NCBI RefSeq assembly: GCF_022201045.2
Contig: NC_068563.1
Location: 29,981,001-30,045,000, forward strand
Source: Citrus sinensis
Taxonomy: Eukaryota; Streptophyta; Magnoliopsida; Sapindales; Rutaceae
Direction: 5' to 3'
DNA: 64,000 nt
Shown here: positions 11,241 through 22,774 of the stretch, one piece after another
Layout of the letters: each line of letters opens with the position of its first letter
How positions within the stretch are numbered: position 1 is the stretch's first letter
The notes under the pieces: model-generated
Databases searched by the model: none
The model's input: only the letters and a program-made list of their open reading frames with translations
What the model was told of the DNA's origin: nothing
Program-made: the position numbers and the translations under genes

Positions 11241-11838
11241 TTTGTTGCAGGAAACATGTTGCCACGCGCGTTGACAAGTCAATTTGATTTCTGCAATTTG
11301 TTGGGTGGCCAATTGGGCAAGGACTCGTTGTGGTTTTGCAAATGTTTTTTTTTTTTTTTTTTTTCATAATCTCTCTGAGCGCGTTGCGGGTACTTGCGTC
11401 ATGTACTTGTATAAGCTTATTGCAAATTATTCACGCCAGCATCTTTTTCAAATTAGAGAGATAAAAAGTTAGATTGGCTTTAGATTTTGGTCACATCGCG
11501 TTGTCCGTAGGCTCAAGGGGCCATCGTTAATGAGCGGTAGTCATTTTTTTCAATTAGGTTAAAAACTTAAAAAGTGCTTGTAGAGCAGCAGTCACTTTGC
11601 ATTTTTCAATTTTTCCTTAGTAGACGTGAAGTATACCCAACGTAATTAACGATGTGTCTCTATAGGATTGAACCCAAACGGAAAAGGAAAAAAAGAAAGA
11701 AAAAAAAATTCATTTTTTTTAAAATTTATTTGTGTTGAAAATTAGGAACATTTCAGTGGTGATAACGCTGTTATAATTTATATACACATGCCGCTTGAGT
11801 ACTTGAGTGACAAGTTATTTATCAATAATTTTATAAGC
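11241..11838. other. upstream of the TRM-like gene, low complexity
   Basis: A poly-T run (11346-11364), an A-rich tract near 11690-11720 and AT-rich sequence. This is presumably the promoter of the minus-strand TRM-like gene. No motif stands out. Confidence 0.4.
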
Positions 11839-11847
11839 ATAACAAAA

Positions 11848-12021
11848 GGATTATGATCTTCTCCTGATCTGAGCACTTTTGATCTTTTATAAATTTTGTG
11901 TCATCTATCTTTTTAGTATTAATGTATGATTATGATTTAATTATTTTTTTTAATTTATTAACCAACAATCATATTAATAAAATTTATTCAAGATAAGATA
12001 AGATCAAGAGAATCTTGATCT
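11848..12021. mobile_element. Mutator-like MITE, family 2 copy a
   Basis: A 174-bp element flanked by the exact 9-bp repeat ATAACAAAA (11839-11847, 12022-12030). The ends are GGATTATGATCTTC and the complement of AGATCAAGATTC. It aligns over its length with 17571-17735 (same orientation) and 36250-36421 (opposite orientation), sharing GATCTTTTATAAATTTTGTG and a central AATTATTTTTTTTAATTTAT. A 9-bp TSD is typical of Mutator-like elements. No coding capacity. Confidence 0.7.
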
Positions 12022-12180
12022 ATAACAAAAACCATGGAAGAATATAAAAATTTTGGTGTTGGGTAAAGTTACAACCACCAAAGCAGATTTAACCGAAGCC
12101 ATCACATTTTTCATAAAAAATTACTGATTCTACATGCATCTCCAAAATCCACAAAATGGTAGAAATTTTGTCTTGAAAAA

Positions 12181-12200
12181 ACACACACACACACACACAC
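12181..12200. repeat. (AC)10 microsatellite
   Basis: An uninterrupted AC dinucleotide run; no other feature associated. Confidence 0.9.
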
Positions 12201-12306
12201 TAAACCAAACCCACACCAAAAGCAAACGAGTTAGCAGTTAGCCAATAGCGAACATAAACATAGATTTGCGTGCTGTGAGACAAGACATGTTAGATCACTA
12301 GATGTG

Positions 12307-12458
12307 GGAGAAGTCTATCTTACAGATTCTGTAACATACATCCCCCGCTCCATGCACTCCACGTGTCCCACCATGTGAAAACAAAGCAAGCAAATGGCAC
12401 CACTGGGGGCTGGTTAACCGGGTCTGTATGTTACAGAATCTGTACCGTAGCTAGCTCC
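12307..12458. mobile_element. Mutator-like MITE with 20-bp perfect inner inverted repeat
   Basis: A 152-bp element flanked by the exact 9-bp repeat CTAGATGTG (12298-12306, 12459-12467). Both ends start GGAG. After a diverged stretch the arms share a perfect 20-bp inverted repeat, TACAGATTCTGTAACATACA. No coding capacity. The TSD length points to a Mutator-like transposase acting in trans. Confidence 0.75.
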
Positions 12459-12467
12459 CTAGATGTG

Positions 12468-13319
12468 TCGTGCAAAGCAGAGTGAGAGTGTACTCGTCAT
12501 TAAGGGTTGAACAAACAAAACACTTGTTTTTGGGTCTGCAGCCGAAGTTGCTGACTGACACGCTCACCTTACTGGTTTTTTTCAAACCAAAAGCCACGTA
12601 AATCTCGCTCCAGAGACAAAAGTGGGTTGATGATGTAATGCCACATACCGACCAAACTCTATTCTATACTTTTGCTTTTCCAATTTCCATCTCCACTTCT
12701 TTTTTTTTCCCACTTTAACGCCAGATGAATCTCTAAATGTCGTATCATTCGATGTTTTTAACCGGAGAAAATCGAATAGAAGGAGTATTATTCTTTGTGA
12801 GTTATATGCTAATTAAACATTAAAGAACTTTCAGTGCCAAGGGTCCCATGCCCACTTCGCCATTTTTCTCTCCATTTAATTCACGTTCTTGACTTTTAAT
12901 CTCTATAATAAAGTTTCTAATGGACCACATTGGAGTTTGCAGTTGTGTTTTGCCGGTTTTGGTTCAACTTTTTGATATTTTGAACTCATCAATCAACTTA
13001 TCATTACTGTAAAAAGAACAGAGCGAAATGGGGTTTTGAGTTGGGTTCATAATTGTGGGTCTCTTTTCATAAATTTGAAGTTTGATACTGTATTTGGGCC
13101 TGGACTTCTTTTTTAATTAGTCCAATTTAGGCCTTCTGAGTTTTGGTTCAATTTGAAATGAATGCTTGGAAACTGGCAAATTTTGGTAGCAAAAGTTGAT
13201 GCTGCAGAGATAATAATAAGCTTTAAGAGCAGAATTTAAACTTCATAAAGCAAAGGAGTTATTGGAAGTACATTATATAGGCTATGTGCCCTGGCTTAGG
13301 AAGACTAATAACGTAAGCT
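12468..13319. other. intergenic and FAD3 3' region
   Basis: The part next to 13320 contains the 3' UTR of the minus-strand FAD3 gene. No ORF or RNA gene is supported in the rest. Confidence 0.4.
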
Positions 13320-15177
13320 CTAAAAGTATTTTTCAAACTTGGTTGCTAAAAATTTCTTCAGCTCAGGGTCCGTCTCATAGTACACAATTTCTCCAGTGTC
13401 ACTCACAAAGTGGTCTTCGCCAATGCTTTTCACCAAATTCTTGATCAAGTGGACTGGAATTGGCCCTGATTTATTCGGCTCACGGTAGTACTTTCCCAGC
13501 ACTGGCTTTGCTGCCTTTGTCTGCAGAGCAAGAGCAACAACAATCAAACTCAAAACATTAAACAAACCTGCATATGTTTGATGCAATTCAGTTTTAATGA
13601 GATCGCGATCGTACAGCCTCTACTAAGTGATAATGTGGGATTTGAGGGAACAGATGATGAATGACATGAGTGCCGATATCATGGTGAATGTTGTTGAAGA
13701 TTCCATAATCTCTATCCACTGTTGTTAGCCCTCCTCTCAAATAATTCCATTCCTGCCAAAAACCAGATTCATTTTCTCAGCTATGCCTAAATCTGCAAGC
13801 CTTTCCCGAAATGGGAAAATGAATTGATTTTTCGCATTACCTTGCCACGGTACCAAGGTAGTTTGTGCTCATCATCACCATGGTGATGCAAATAGGTAAC
13901 AAAGTCCAACCACATAACGAAAATCTGCCGCAAAATTTGAGCAACATCAGGATTCTCGTACGAATCAAATCAAAGAAAGAAATGATACAAGTGATGAAAG
14001 ATTGTACCCACCAAGTAAGGAACACCATAAAGCTTAAACATTGTGATAGGACCAAATACAAAGGATAAATACACCAGCAAGCCAAACATGAAAGTCCAAC
14101 AAGCAGTTGAAATCACCACTGCTTTTCTCTCCCCTGGCGAAAACAAACTGCTGTAAGGATTGAAATGAGATCCATCCTTTCCAGGACTTCGGTACCACTG
14201 TCATCATCAGAGCGCGGAAATTAAATATGTTCATCTGCTTAAATCATAACGAAAAGAAGCAATGTAATTGTAGCTTCAGGTTTAGCTTCATGCTCACCAG
14301 ATATGCAGGGTATGCTAACATGGGTAAAGGCAATGAGAATCTCAGAATCCTTGTACTAGAATCCAATTTACTGTAAATCTTCTCAGGCATCTGAAATTAT
14401 TAATAATAAATTGTAAAGAGTGACAATAATCAACAAATAAATGTACATAATTTGTGCCATGAAATCAGTAAAGCGGTTACCGGCACCCAAGATTCATCAT
14501 GTTCAACGTTGCCATGGTTTTGGTGATGTGTTCTGTGGCTAATTCTCCTGTAGAAAAGATTTTTTCAAGAATCTTTAATTTATTGCACGAGACAAATTTG
14601 AAAGAAAGTAAGGAAAAAAGAGAGAGAGAGAGAGAAAAGAAAATGGAAGTTACAAGGATCTTAAAAAAAGCTCACCATCCGTTGTAAGGTACAAGAATTG
14701 ACGAATGCAGGATGTGTCCCACAAAGCTGTTCAGCAAAGGACTTTCCGAAAAGCTTCCATGGCCACTGTTAAAAGAATCCAAAAACAGAATCACGAACTC
14801 ATCTCTACATCAAACAAACAAAAAATGCAGCAAACAGACCGAAGGAAAGACAGAGATTTTTGGAATATATATGCATACCAGTCATGGCCAAGAACAAAGA
14901 TAGCCCAGAACATGGTTCCTTGAGCAACCCAATAGAGAGGCCAAAAGAACCAAGTGTTGAAGTGAGTAGCAGCAGCTAGCAATGCAAGAACCACAAGCAA
15001 ATCTCTGAGTACATAGCTCAAAGACCTCCATGGATTCTTGACCCAGCAATGCTTTGGAATGGCAGCACGGATCTCGCCAATCTTGAATGGAGGAGGAGCT
15101 GCTGGGTCAAAGGAATCTCCTTTCTCAACAACCCCATTGGCATTCACTTCATTCTTGAGCTTTCTTTCTTTCTCCAT
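13320..15177 (-). CDS. FAD3: microsomal omega-3 fatty acid desaturase
   Basis: Converts linoleoyl to alpha-linolenoyl groups on ER phospholipids. There are eight exons: 15177-14879, 14765-14676, 14547-14481, 14390-14298, 14197-14012, 13924-13841, 13752-13615 and 13520-13320. All introns are GT-AG and the exons join to 385 residues, the usual length. The di-iron histidine boxes are complete: HDCGH (98-102, split by intron 1), HRTHH (134-138) and HVIHH (302-306). Hydrophobic segments lie at about 55-85, 165-180 and 205-250. There is no plastid transit peptide (MEKERKLK start), so this is FAD3 and not FAD7/8. Exon sizes of 67, 93, 186 and 138 fit those I recall for the family. Exon 6 is 84 nt and encodes [12 protein letters not shown] where homologues have HHHGHDEKLPW. 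A TATA-like TATATATA (15308-15316) lies upstream of the ATG. A GA microsatellite lies in intron 2. Confidence 0.96.
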
Positions 15178-15585
15178 TGCAGCAGCAAGCAAAGAAACCG
15201 AGAAGTGAAATGAGCTTTCTCTCTCAGTCTCAGCCGCTGCTAGCTGTTGTTGTGTAGTAAAATAAAATGTTGATATAGGAGCAAAGCAAAGGCCAGCTAA
15301 ATGCGAATATATATATGCAAAGGCCAAAGATTCTGCCAATGCTCATCACTGCTCAACATAATTTTGTATATAAGTATGTGTGTGCCTCCCTCTGTTTCAA
15401 ATCTCAAAAACCTAGACACGTACAAGTGGACCAGATCAACGTGTGGGCTGCCGAACGTTTCGGTCACTCGAACATTTTCACCGTTTCCACTTTTCGGTTT
15501 CCACCGCAGGAAACGTGTTGTACTTTGCCACAACTTATTAGCGTCTCAAGGTAACTCTCCTGCAAGCAATGAGACCTAATTTGTC

Positions 15586-15766
15586 GAAAAATTTCAGAAT
15601 GCATCTTAGATATTATGTCGATCATATAATAAATAAATAATGTCATGATATGTATGTATTTATTTTAAAAAATCATCATGTAAGTGGTGGTTATATTAAA
15701 CTCAACTACACATGTCATTTATATATCAATTAGTTGTAATATATCTTAGGTATTCAAAAATTTCTC
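15586..15766. mobile_element. MITE, family 3 copy a
   Basis: The arms GAAAAATTTCAGAATGCATC and the complement of GAGAAATTTTTGAATACC continue as CTTAGATATTA and CTAAGATATAT. It is flanked by a degenerate 9-bp repeat (TAATTTGTC, ATATTTGTC; 7 of 9 match). The interior shares ATGTAAGTGGTGGTTATA with 46814-46977 (ATGTAAGTGATGATTATA), so the two belong to one family. It lies upstream of FAD3. Confidence 0.55.
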
Positions 15767-15775
15767 ATATTTGTC

Positions 15776-16599
15776 AAGTAATATATTTCAAGGATAAAAT
15801 AACTCGGTGCCTTACTGCATGATAAATAATCTCATTAACTGCTTAGTAAGTTGAACTGGTTGATTTTCAAATAGTTATTTTTTTTTTAAAATTAGTTACT
15901 CGATTTGTAAAAAAAAATAAAAAATTAAAAAAAATCGATTTAAAGTGAACATATAATAAGTATGACAATCTACGTATTCAATATCAATTGTTTTTATAAC
16001 AAAGAAATAATATAATTATTTCTATCTTTTTCAAACAGAAACAGTATTCATAGACTGCCATGATTATATTAAACAATCACAAAAACTTCAAACATGAAAT
16101 TCTCTGTATTTTTCCCCTTCTATGTTGGTCTACTTAAAAAGATGGACGGCGTTAAATCAAACATGAGTTATTCATGTATATGAAATGATATTGATATTAA
16201 TCAAGTCGTGCAAATCATTGAAGATTTGAAAAATGTGAAAATTGAGTGTTATAGTTTTTTTTTTTAATAATCTTTTCTTCTTCTTTTTTTCCCTGCCGTG
16301 GAAGGAATTGGAAACCACCAAACCTCATTAATTGTCAAATTCATAAGAGATTAATAAATTGGTATATCGAGAGAGATGATGTACCACACTATCTTGCTTA
16401 TATTGTGGTGAGCGATATTATTAACGTCACTGATCAAATTAAACAATCACAGAGACCTATATTTATTTCTGTTTGTCTGAGTGTGCTTAATATAAAGTGT
16501 GTAACATATTCTAAGAATTTTTTTTTTAATTTTGTACTTCAAATATATAACTGTCGTAGGAAGAAGTTAGAATTAGTGGAATATTTATCCAAGAGTCAT
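15776..16599. other. AT-rich intergenic DNA
   Basis: Long A/T runs without coding signal, RNA gene or clear repeat boundary. Confidence 0.4.
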
Positions 16600-16940
16600 C
16601 CATTTTGTGATTGTTTTTGGAATATTTAAAAATAATTTTGAAAAGTTAAAGCCAATTTTTGTATTTTGTAATTTTTTTAAGAAATTACTTTTGTTAAAAT
16701 TACTCAATCTTTCAGAGAAAAACTGAGAAGGAATGTCTTTTTGAATTAAGTTATTTATATTTTTACAGTATTTTAACAGTAAAATTTATCAAACGAAAAC
16801 GACTATTCTTAAAACTCATAGGACTTATAAAAATAAATTTTATCAAACGTTTAATTAATTTTTTTTCATATCTGATTAATTTTACAGCATATCTAGTAAT
16901 AATTATTTTAAAAGTTACAGTATTATTAAACTAGCATGAA
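16600..16940. repeat. AT-rich dispersed repeat, family 1 copy b (shorter)
   Basis: Shares ordered blocks with 3626-4255 and 49400-50025: AATTTTGAAAAGTTAAAGCC near the start, AGTAAAATTTATCAAACG in the middle, and TAATAATTATTTTAAAAGTTACAGTATTA at the end (quoted here in overlapping parts). About half the length of the other copies, consistent with an internal deletion. No coding capacity. Confidence 0.5.
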
Positions 16941-17570
16941 GTTACATTGGATGCACAATGTTGAATTAATAACATATGCCTATCAATCGACATCGTGTAC
17001 GTGTAGATATCTCATCGACCAGGTTACATAATCGTTCAAGATTTGACAATGTGGAAAGTTGGTTCCCTAATGTTTCTTGTTCTATTGCAAAAGAAGAAAT
17101 GGAAGGCAAAAACAGTGAGTTCATTTTTAAATTCAAAAGGGAGTATAAATTATTGAGATGAATAATTCAACAGGCAACATCACTTATACTGTAGTGAAAA
17201 ATATTAGTTAATTCTATTCGGAAGAAGACATTATGTATTTTCGTGCTTTTGTTTGAGTGTTTTTTACTATGAAGACAATTGAATGTAAGACAAATAAATA
17301 ACATAAAATATCAGACTGATAACATATATCAGTCAGAGAGGAGACATATACCTTTTTTTTTTTTTAAATTACTGAATAGACTCGAATTTTAACTGGTTTT
17401 GAAATTAACGTGACTTCAATTTAAACACCGCAATGTAAATGTTTAGATGGGAAGATGATCTCATTTTCTTGAGTCTCTTTTAATTTGCTTCTTCCATTTA
17501 ACGCACGTCATTGTTTATTATTATTCTTGATTAATTGTACAATCAATGAATCTACGACGTTTTCGTAATA
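16941..17570. other. AT-rich intergenic DNA
   Basis: A 61-codon open frame at 16976-17161 has no recognisable domain and I do not call it. Nothing else is seen. Confidence 0.35.
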
Positions 17571-17735
17571 GATCATGATTCTCTTATATTCTTGGTCTTT
17601 TATAGATTTTGTGTTATTTATGTTTTAGTGTTAATGGATAATTAAGATTTAATAATTTTTTTTAATTTATTAATTACTAATCATGTTACTAAAATTTACT
17701 CACATAAAAATAAGATCATAAAAAAATCATAATCC
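17571..17735. mobile_element. Mutator-like MITE, family 2 copy b
   Basis: Starts GATCATGATTCTC and ends in the complement of GGATTATGATTTT. Flanks TTCGTAATA and TTCGGTAATA agree apart from one inserted base. Aligns with the copies at 11848-12021 and 36250-36421. Confidence 0.6.
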
Positions 17736-18430
17736 TTCGGTAATATCTACGGCATTATTAGTATATTTTGAGTTTGTTGCTTTTTACTTTTACTTTCTTC
17801 ACACAATGAGTTGTTTGCATTTAAATATCATGACGTGACTCCTCAGTTGGTAGGTTTTGCACGTGCACGTTATAATTAACCCAAAAAACAAAGGCGTAAT
17901 ATTTTTCTAATTGCAAGCAAAGAGTAAAAATGGTTTTTGTTTTGTCTTAATACGATGAACGTGGCAAGCAGCCTGACCACCCACGTCGGATAAATGGAAG
18001 ACCAACCAAACCAACCCAGCAAACAAACAAGGTCTTGACCCGAGGCTGCTGTTTTTTTTCAATACAATAACAGTTTGTGTTCGAGCAGAGCAAAAGCATC
18101 TTCCAGGCATCACAAATCTGGCTTTCGGAGAAAGCTAGAAAAGAATGATGAAAAAACCAAAAAAAGAAAAAAACACCCACTAATTTCTCTTTTAAAGCGT
18201 GTGAAGTCGGCTTTTTTCGCTCCCTCCTTTTGGGGACCGAAGGCAAACAAAGGCATAAAGAGTAAGAGTTTAAAGGGGAACAAAGTGAGGATTTTGTTGG
18301 GACCATCAAGCTTTTGATTAACACTCCTTATATTTATAATTGATGACTGATGATTTTATTTTAATGCACTATTCTATTCTACTCGTGAAACGCCAATAAC
18401 AATACTTTCCAATTATTATATATATATATA
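17736..18430. other. intergenic, GC-richer patch with no gene recognised
   Basis: Between about 17940 and 18310 the base composition is more balanced and two opposite open frames exist (17947-18324 minus, 18075-18317 plus). Neither shows a domain, signal peptide or plausible start context. It could be a decayed gene or transposon fragment. An AT microsatellite follows at 18414-18431. Confidence 0.35.
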
Positions 18431-18431
18431 T

Positions 18432-18555
18432 GGATCACCCTATGTTACGTTGAACGTAACATACACACACTCACAGCAATAGTAACAAGCCCCACCATTA
18501 ATATTGTTGCTGTGAGTGTGTGTATATTACGTTCAACGTAACATAGCACTGGCCT
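18432..18555. mobile_element. foldback MITE / long hairpin
   Basis: The arms at about 18440-18483 and 18504-18546 are nearly perfect inverted copies of about 42 bp, starting CTATGTTACGTTGAACGTAA and continuing through ACACACACTCACAGCAA, with a loop of about 20 bases. The outer part of each arm (TGTTACGTTgAACGTAACA) is itself nearly palindromic. TATATATAT runs on both sides could mask a 9-bp TSD in an AT microsatellite. No coding capacity. Confidence 0.65.
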
Positions 18556-18803
18556 CTATATATATATATATATATTCGGACTTTTTTAGATTTAAGACCA
18601 CTTACCTATTCACAAAAACGCCATAACACTTTATTCCATAAGGTAATATATGAGAATAACATTTGAGATGTATATTTATCTTAATTCTTTGGAGCTTTTA
18701 ATACCCTGGCCCTACGCAAATGCAGATCTATTTACAAGGGTGACTATATATTCAACTCTTGTCATTGTTTTGTGGCAAGTTTAGACTTTAGTTAATTGGA
18801 TAT

Positions 18804-19005
18804 GAGTAATGATAGAACCACAAACTCTTGTACAAATTTATTTTGTACAAACTGACGTGGCATTAATTCATTGGTTGAATGAAAATATAAATTAATAAAA
18901 ACAAATCATGTGGGCCAAGTGATATTTAATTCAACCAATCTTATCATGCCACATCAGTTTGTACAAAATAAGTTTGTACAAGAGTTTGTGGCTGTATCAT
19001 TACTC
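18804..19005. mobile_element. Mutator-like MITE with exact 9-bp TSD
   Basis: A 202-bp element flanked by the exact 9-bp repeat ATTGGATAT (18795-18803, 19006-19014). The terminal inverted repeats run about 58 bp, starting GAGTAATGATAGAACCACAA on the left and GAGTAATGATACAGCCACAA on the right arm read inwards, and continuing through TTTTGTACAAACTGA. The very similar arms and intact TSD suggest a fairly recent insertion. Confidence 0.8.
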
Positions 19006-19014
19006 ATTGGATAT

Positions 19015-20035
19015 ATATATATTAATTTAGTTACTTAAACGTGTTGACTAACCACACAGTAATTTTAAGACTCGTCATTTCTTCAAAAATGGAAGTCGTA
19101 TTTAATTCTTTTTTTTTTATTTAGACGTATTTAGAATTTGGAAAATCTACTCACCAAGAGTCCAAGACGTATGCATGGCTCTACAATTGGCAAGTTAAAC
19201 CTAATCATATTAATTAACTTAAGAATATATATATATATATATATATATCTTATAGTTTTTTGAGAGATTTGTTGTGATTGATAATTAAAAAAAGAAAATC
19301 TAATAAGGAGAAATTTAAGACTCCCCTAAAAAACCCAAGCAATCGATAACATGGGAAAGAGTTTGATAAACTCCTCATTAAAAGGGTCTAAAAGTTGTTA
19401 AGGCCTTGATTAAACTAACTGCAAAGATATTAATCTAGTGCTTAACTGGAGGCTTTTAACAGAATATTCCAATAGGAACAAAAAGAATATGTTCCAAATC
19501 TGTCGGCATATATGATTCAACATAATCAAATTCTAAGTTATAAATCCTTGAAATAATCATGATCCAATGATATATGAAACTATCAAATATATAAAAGTCC
19601 GAAACTTACCTCAAGAATGAAAGAAACTAGCCCAAAAATTCCACCATCTGCAGAAATTTGATTGAGGGAGGAGAAAAAAATTTAAAAAAAAAGGGCTGAA
19701 ATTTAATGTAAAAAGAGGACTTGAAAATATAAAAGAGAGTGAGGAAGTAGTGTTTGAAGTTTGAAAAGTTATTGGCAAGACTCAGCTACTCTAGCTAGGA
19801 GTATTTATAGTAATCTACTACTCTGAAAAAAGTACGGGCAAGTAAATGAAATTAGGGAGAAGCAGTTTTTGTAGCATTTATTAATTATTTTAAACATTTT
19901 TAATTAGAAAAACAAAACGATATTCCTTCAAGAATATATATATATATATATATATATATAAGAAATGATTAATTGATAAAATAAAACAAGCAATACATGC
20001 AGATGCAATGCAAGCTGATTTTAAGTTTGGTGAAG
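19015..20035. other. AT-rich intergenic DNA with two AT microsatellites
   Basis: (AT)n runs at 19226-19248 and 19936-19960. No gene recognised. Confidence 0.45.
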
Positions 20036-20047
20036 AATAACAGAAGA

Positions 20048-20273
20048 ACCAACAAAGTGTTGGCTCCACTGGTAATGAAGTTCCTTTAAGTGGCTTGATT
20101 GGATTTACTTTTCAGTTCGAGTCGCAGGGAAGTCGCCTTTATTGGGAGAACCTGTGCCTCCCGGTTTGAGCGGTGACTTCTAGTCTGGGTTGTGGTACAG
20201 GCTTAAAAGTGCCTCTCATAGTTGATGCTCTCCTCAAGATACCTCGTGATTAAGACAAAAAAATAAAAATAAA
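20048..20273 (+). mobile_element. tRNA-derived SINE
   Basis: A 226-bp element with an RNA polymerase III promoter layout: A-box-like TGGCTCCACTGG at 20061-20072 and B-box AGTTCGAGTC at 20114-20123. It ends in an A-rich tail (about 20255-20273). It is flanked by the exact 12-bp repeat AATAACAGAAGA (20036-20047, 20274-20285), consistent with target-primed reverse transcription. No coding capacity. Confidence 0.75.
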
Positions 20274-20445
20274 AATAACAGAAGATGTTTTGGTTCCAAA
20301 ATTCTACGTAAGCTAAATGGGAACGAATATGAGTTTCGTGAACATCTTTTCCTTAAAAAAAAGAATAACAGAAGATGTTTTGGTTCCAAAATTCTACGTA
20401 AGCTAAATGGGAACGAATATGAGTTTCGTGAACATCTTTTCCTTA
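20274..20445. repeat. exact tandem duplication, 90-bp period
   Basis: 20274-20355 and 20364-20445 are identical over 82 bases (AATAACAGAAGATGTTTTGG to TTTTCCTTA), separated by a short A-rich linker. The first copy begins at the right-hand TSD of the SINE at 20048-20273. Complete identity implies a recent event. Confidence 0.85.
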
Positions 20446-22774
20446 TAATTCTTGTCCATAACAATTCGTCTGAGGTATGAATTCTAAAGAAAAGCCGATA
20501 ATGCAAGAAGCAATTAATAAACACTCTTTTATACGGTATACATTTACCAAATTTTAGTTACCAAATCAGGAAAGACAGGATTAATCCATTACACGAGAGA
20601 GGACCGACTGGCATGTGACCAATTCGGACGTGTATCTTCAGCTTTAAATTCAATCTCTGTCAAGGATTGACAAATGGGATTACAAAATCGTGTTAGTCAA
20701 AATTTCTCATTTAGTGTGGGATTAAAGAATTATGTAACCAATTCAATATAGTATTATTGCACCGTTTGTTCTGCAATCTTTCGTCTCAAAAAATGGCAAC
20801 CACTTAAGTATGACTGGCCCTCGCATTAATATAACTTCAAACGGCAGCCTACCTCTGAATTAAAGGGAAAATCTTGACAATTGTAAGTAATTATTGGTTG
20901 CGAATCCTCAATAATTTTGAAACTGATGGATTCATTAAAAATATCTCGTCCTGTTTACGAATTTGGGTGGCCGTTTTAAATGTTTTCTGATCAAGTTTTC
21001 TGGCAAGCTGCAATGAATAAGAAACAATAATTTGGTTATTTTTGGATGTTTCCACAAGTTGCGTTCTCATATTCAAAGGTTAAATCCCTGTCACAATAAT
21101 TTGGTATTTATATCTCCGCAGCGGCTCATTTATTTGACAGTACAGTACCAAACTTCATTAATTTCAAGACCTCACTTTCAGTTTCAGAAATGGTTTCTCT
21201 TTTGGGTTCTTAAATTAACAGGGCACTCTTTACACAGCCCATGACCACGAACCTACATTTGGTTCACGGGCCTTTAGGCATCACATCCATGCAAACCTTA
21301 TTGGGCTCAATAGATTCATCACGTTCTGCTCAAACTAAGATTATCATTTCCTTTTATAAATAAGTACTAAATTACACAATTCTATGAATATTATAAATTG
21401 AATTAAAAAAGTCACCACACCTCGTTTTGTGTATCAACCAGATACACAAAACTAATCTGATGCTGGTGCAAATTGCTACCCAGTTCAGATAACAAGAACA
21501 AAGACACAAAGTAACTGAAATTTTTTATATTTTACTGCAAATTTGTACCTTTCCAGTTCACGTGACTAATCCATGATGTCTCAGGTGATGCGATCTCATC
21601 TTTTTATAGTAATTTGTTGCGTTGAAGAACAAAAAAAAGAAATGATTCTCAAATGTTGCATCAATTTTAATTTATTTCCAATTGCAATTTGCATTGGGTT
21701 TTGATATTTGCCCAAGTAGTAAACTTAAGCGCATGTTGAGGATCCAAAGAAAAGATCAAAGCGCATGTTGAAGATTTCATGGTAGAATTTTCTGAAACCG
21801 ATAATCAGTTACTATAATTGTGGCATGTAGCGACAGCAGCAGGCAGCGGGCCCCTTGCAAATTGCAACTTGGTCTCTATGATCTCGGTACTGGCTGCAAA
21901 TTGCTCCTGCTACAAATTTAACGTGACCCAATTGGTCGAATTTGTCTGATATCGTGTCTGGGATCAGGCAGGAAAAGTGATTGATAGCAAATATATATAT
22001 TTTAATTTTTTTTTGTCTTCAACGTGACATAAAGTTAATTTCTACTAATTTTTTGTTGACACCACCGACTGTTATGGGTTGCTTTACTTTTTTCACCAAG
22101 GGGGAAAACCCAAGGCTGTGCCTTTTTAGAAAGTTAACTTTCTATTTATGCCGATGGATGTTTAATATTTTAATCTAAAAGAAGAAACTTTCGAGGATTT
22201 CCAAAATAATTGTTCTCATCCATTAGTAGTTGTTTTCTTTTATGGCAGCCATTATCATGCAACGTGGCTCATGCTCAAATGAAATGTGGCGAGGTAACTA
22301 GGGTGAGAGTAAGTTTAACTGGGACTGCTGTGCTTGGCTTAACTTTGAAAGTGCTATCTGTTAAATGTTTGGTAAACACCTGCTTTTACTTGGACAGGTA
22401 ATTAACTAGTGATTCCATCCCGGACAAGCTGCGGATCAAAAGCAAAAAAACCCTCAATCCTGTACATATACATTGGTTGAGCTATTTGATGCATGAATCA
22501 TTATTGACTGCACTGTGTAAATGTGATGAGTTATATCTGTCAGAGCTGATAGGATGGAATACGAACAGAATGGACAGGGATAGGTTTATTCAAAGTTTCA
22601 AACACAAAGCTAATTGCATTTCTAATGTCTATGTATACATCAGGTTCTTTCCGGATAATGTACAACACTTGAACTTACTACTGATTCTTCAATACACAGT
22701 TGTAGTGCAGGAAAAATCCAAGTTGCTGCTGTTACCAATATACATGATTAACTATATCAAAAGCACAACATTAA
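20446..22774. other. intergenic DNA and PUB 3' region
   Basis: Mixed-composition DNA. The part just below 22775 must hold the 3' UTR of the minus-strand U-box gene. Short open frames (for example 22210-22401, 22477-22812) lack recognisable domains. I call no gene. Confidence 0.4.

Noticed and set aside
17947-18317. Opposed open frames of 125 and 80 codons
   Set aside because: No recognisable family; low-complexity Lys/Phe runs; no splice or promoter support.
20061-20123. Second pair of tRNA-like promoter boxes
   Set aside because: Again part of a SINE; the cloverleaf cannot be completed.
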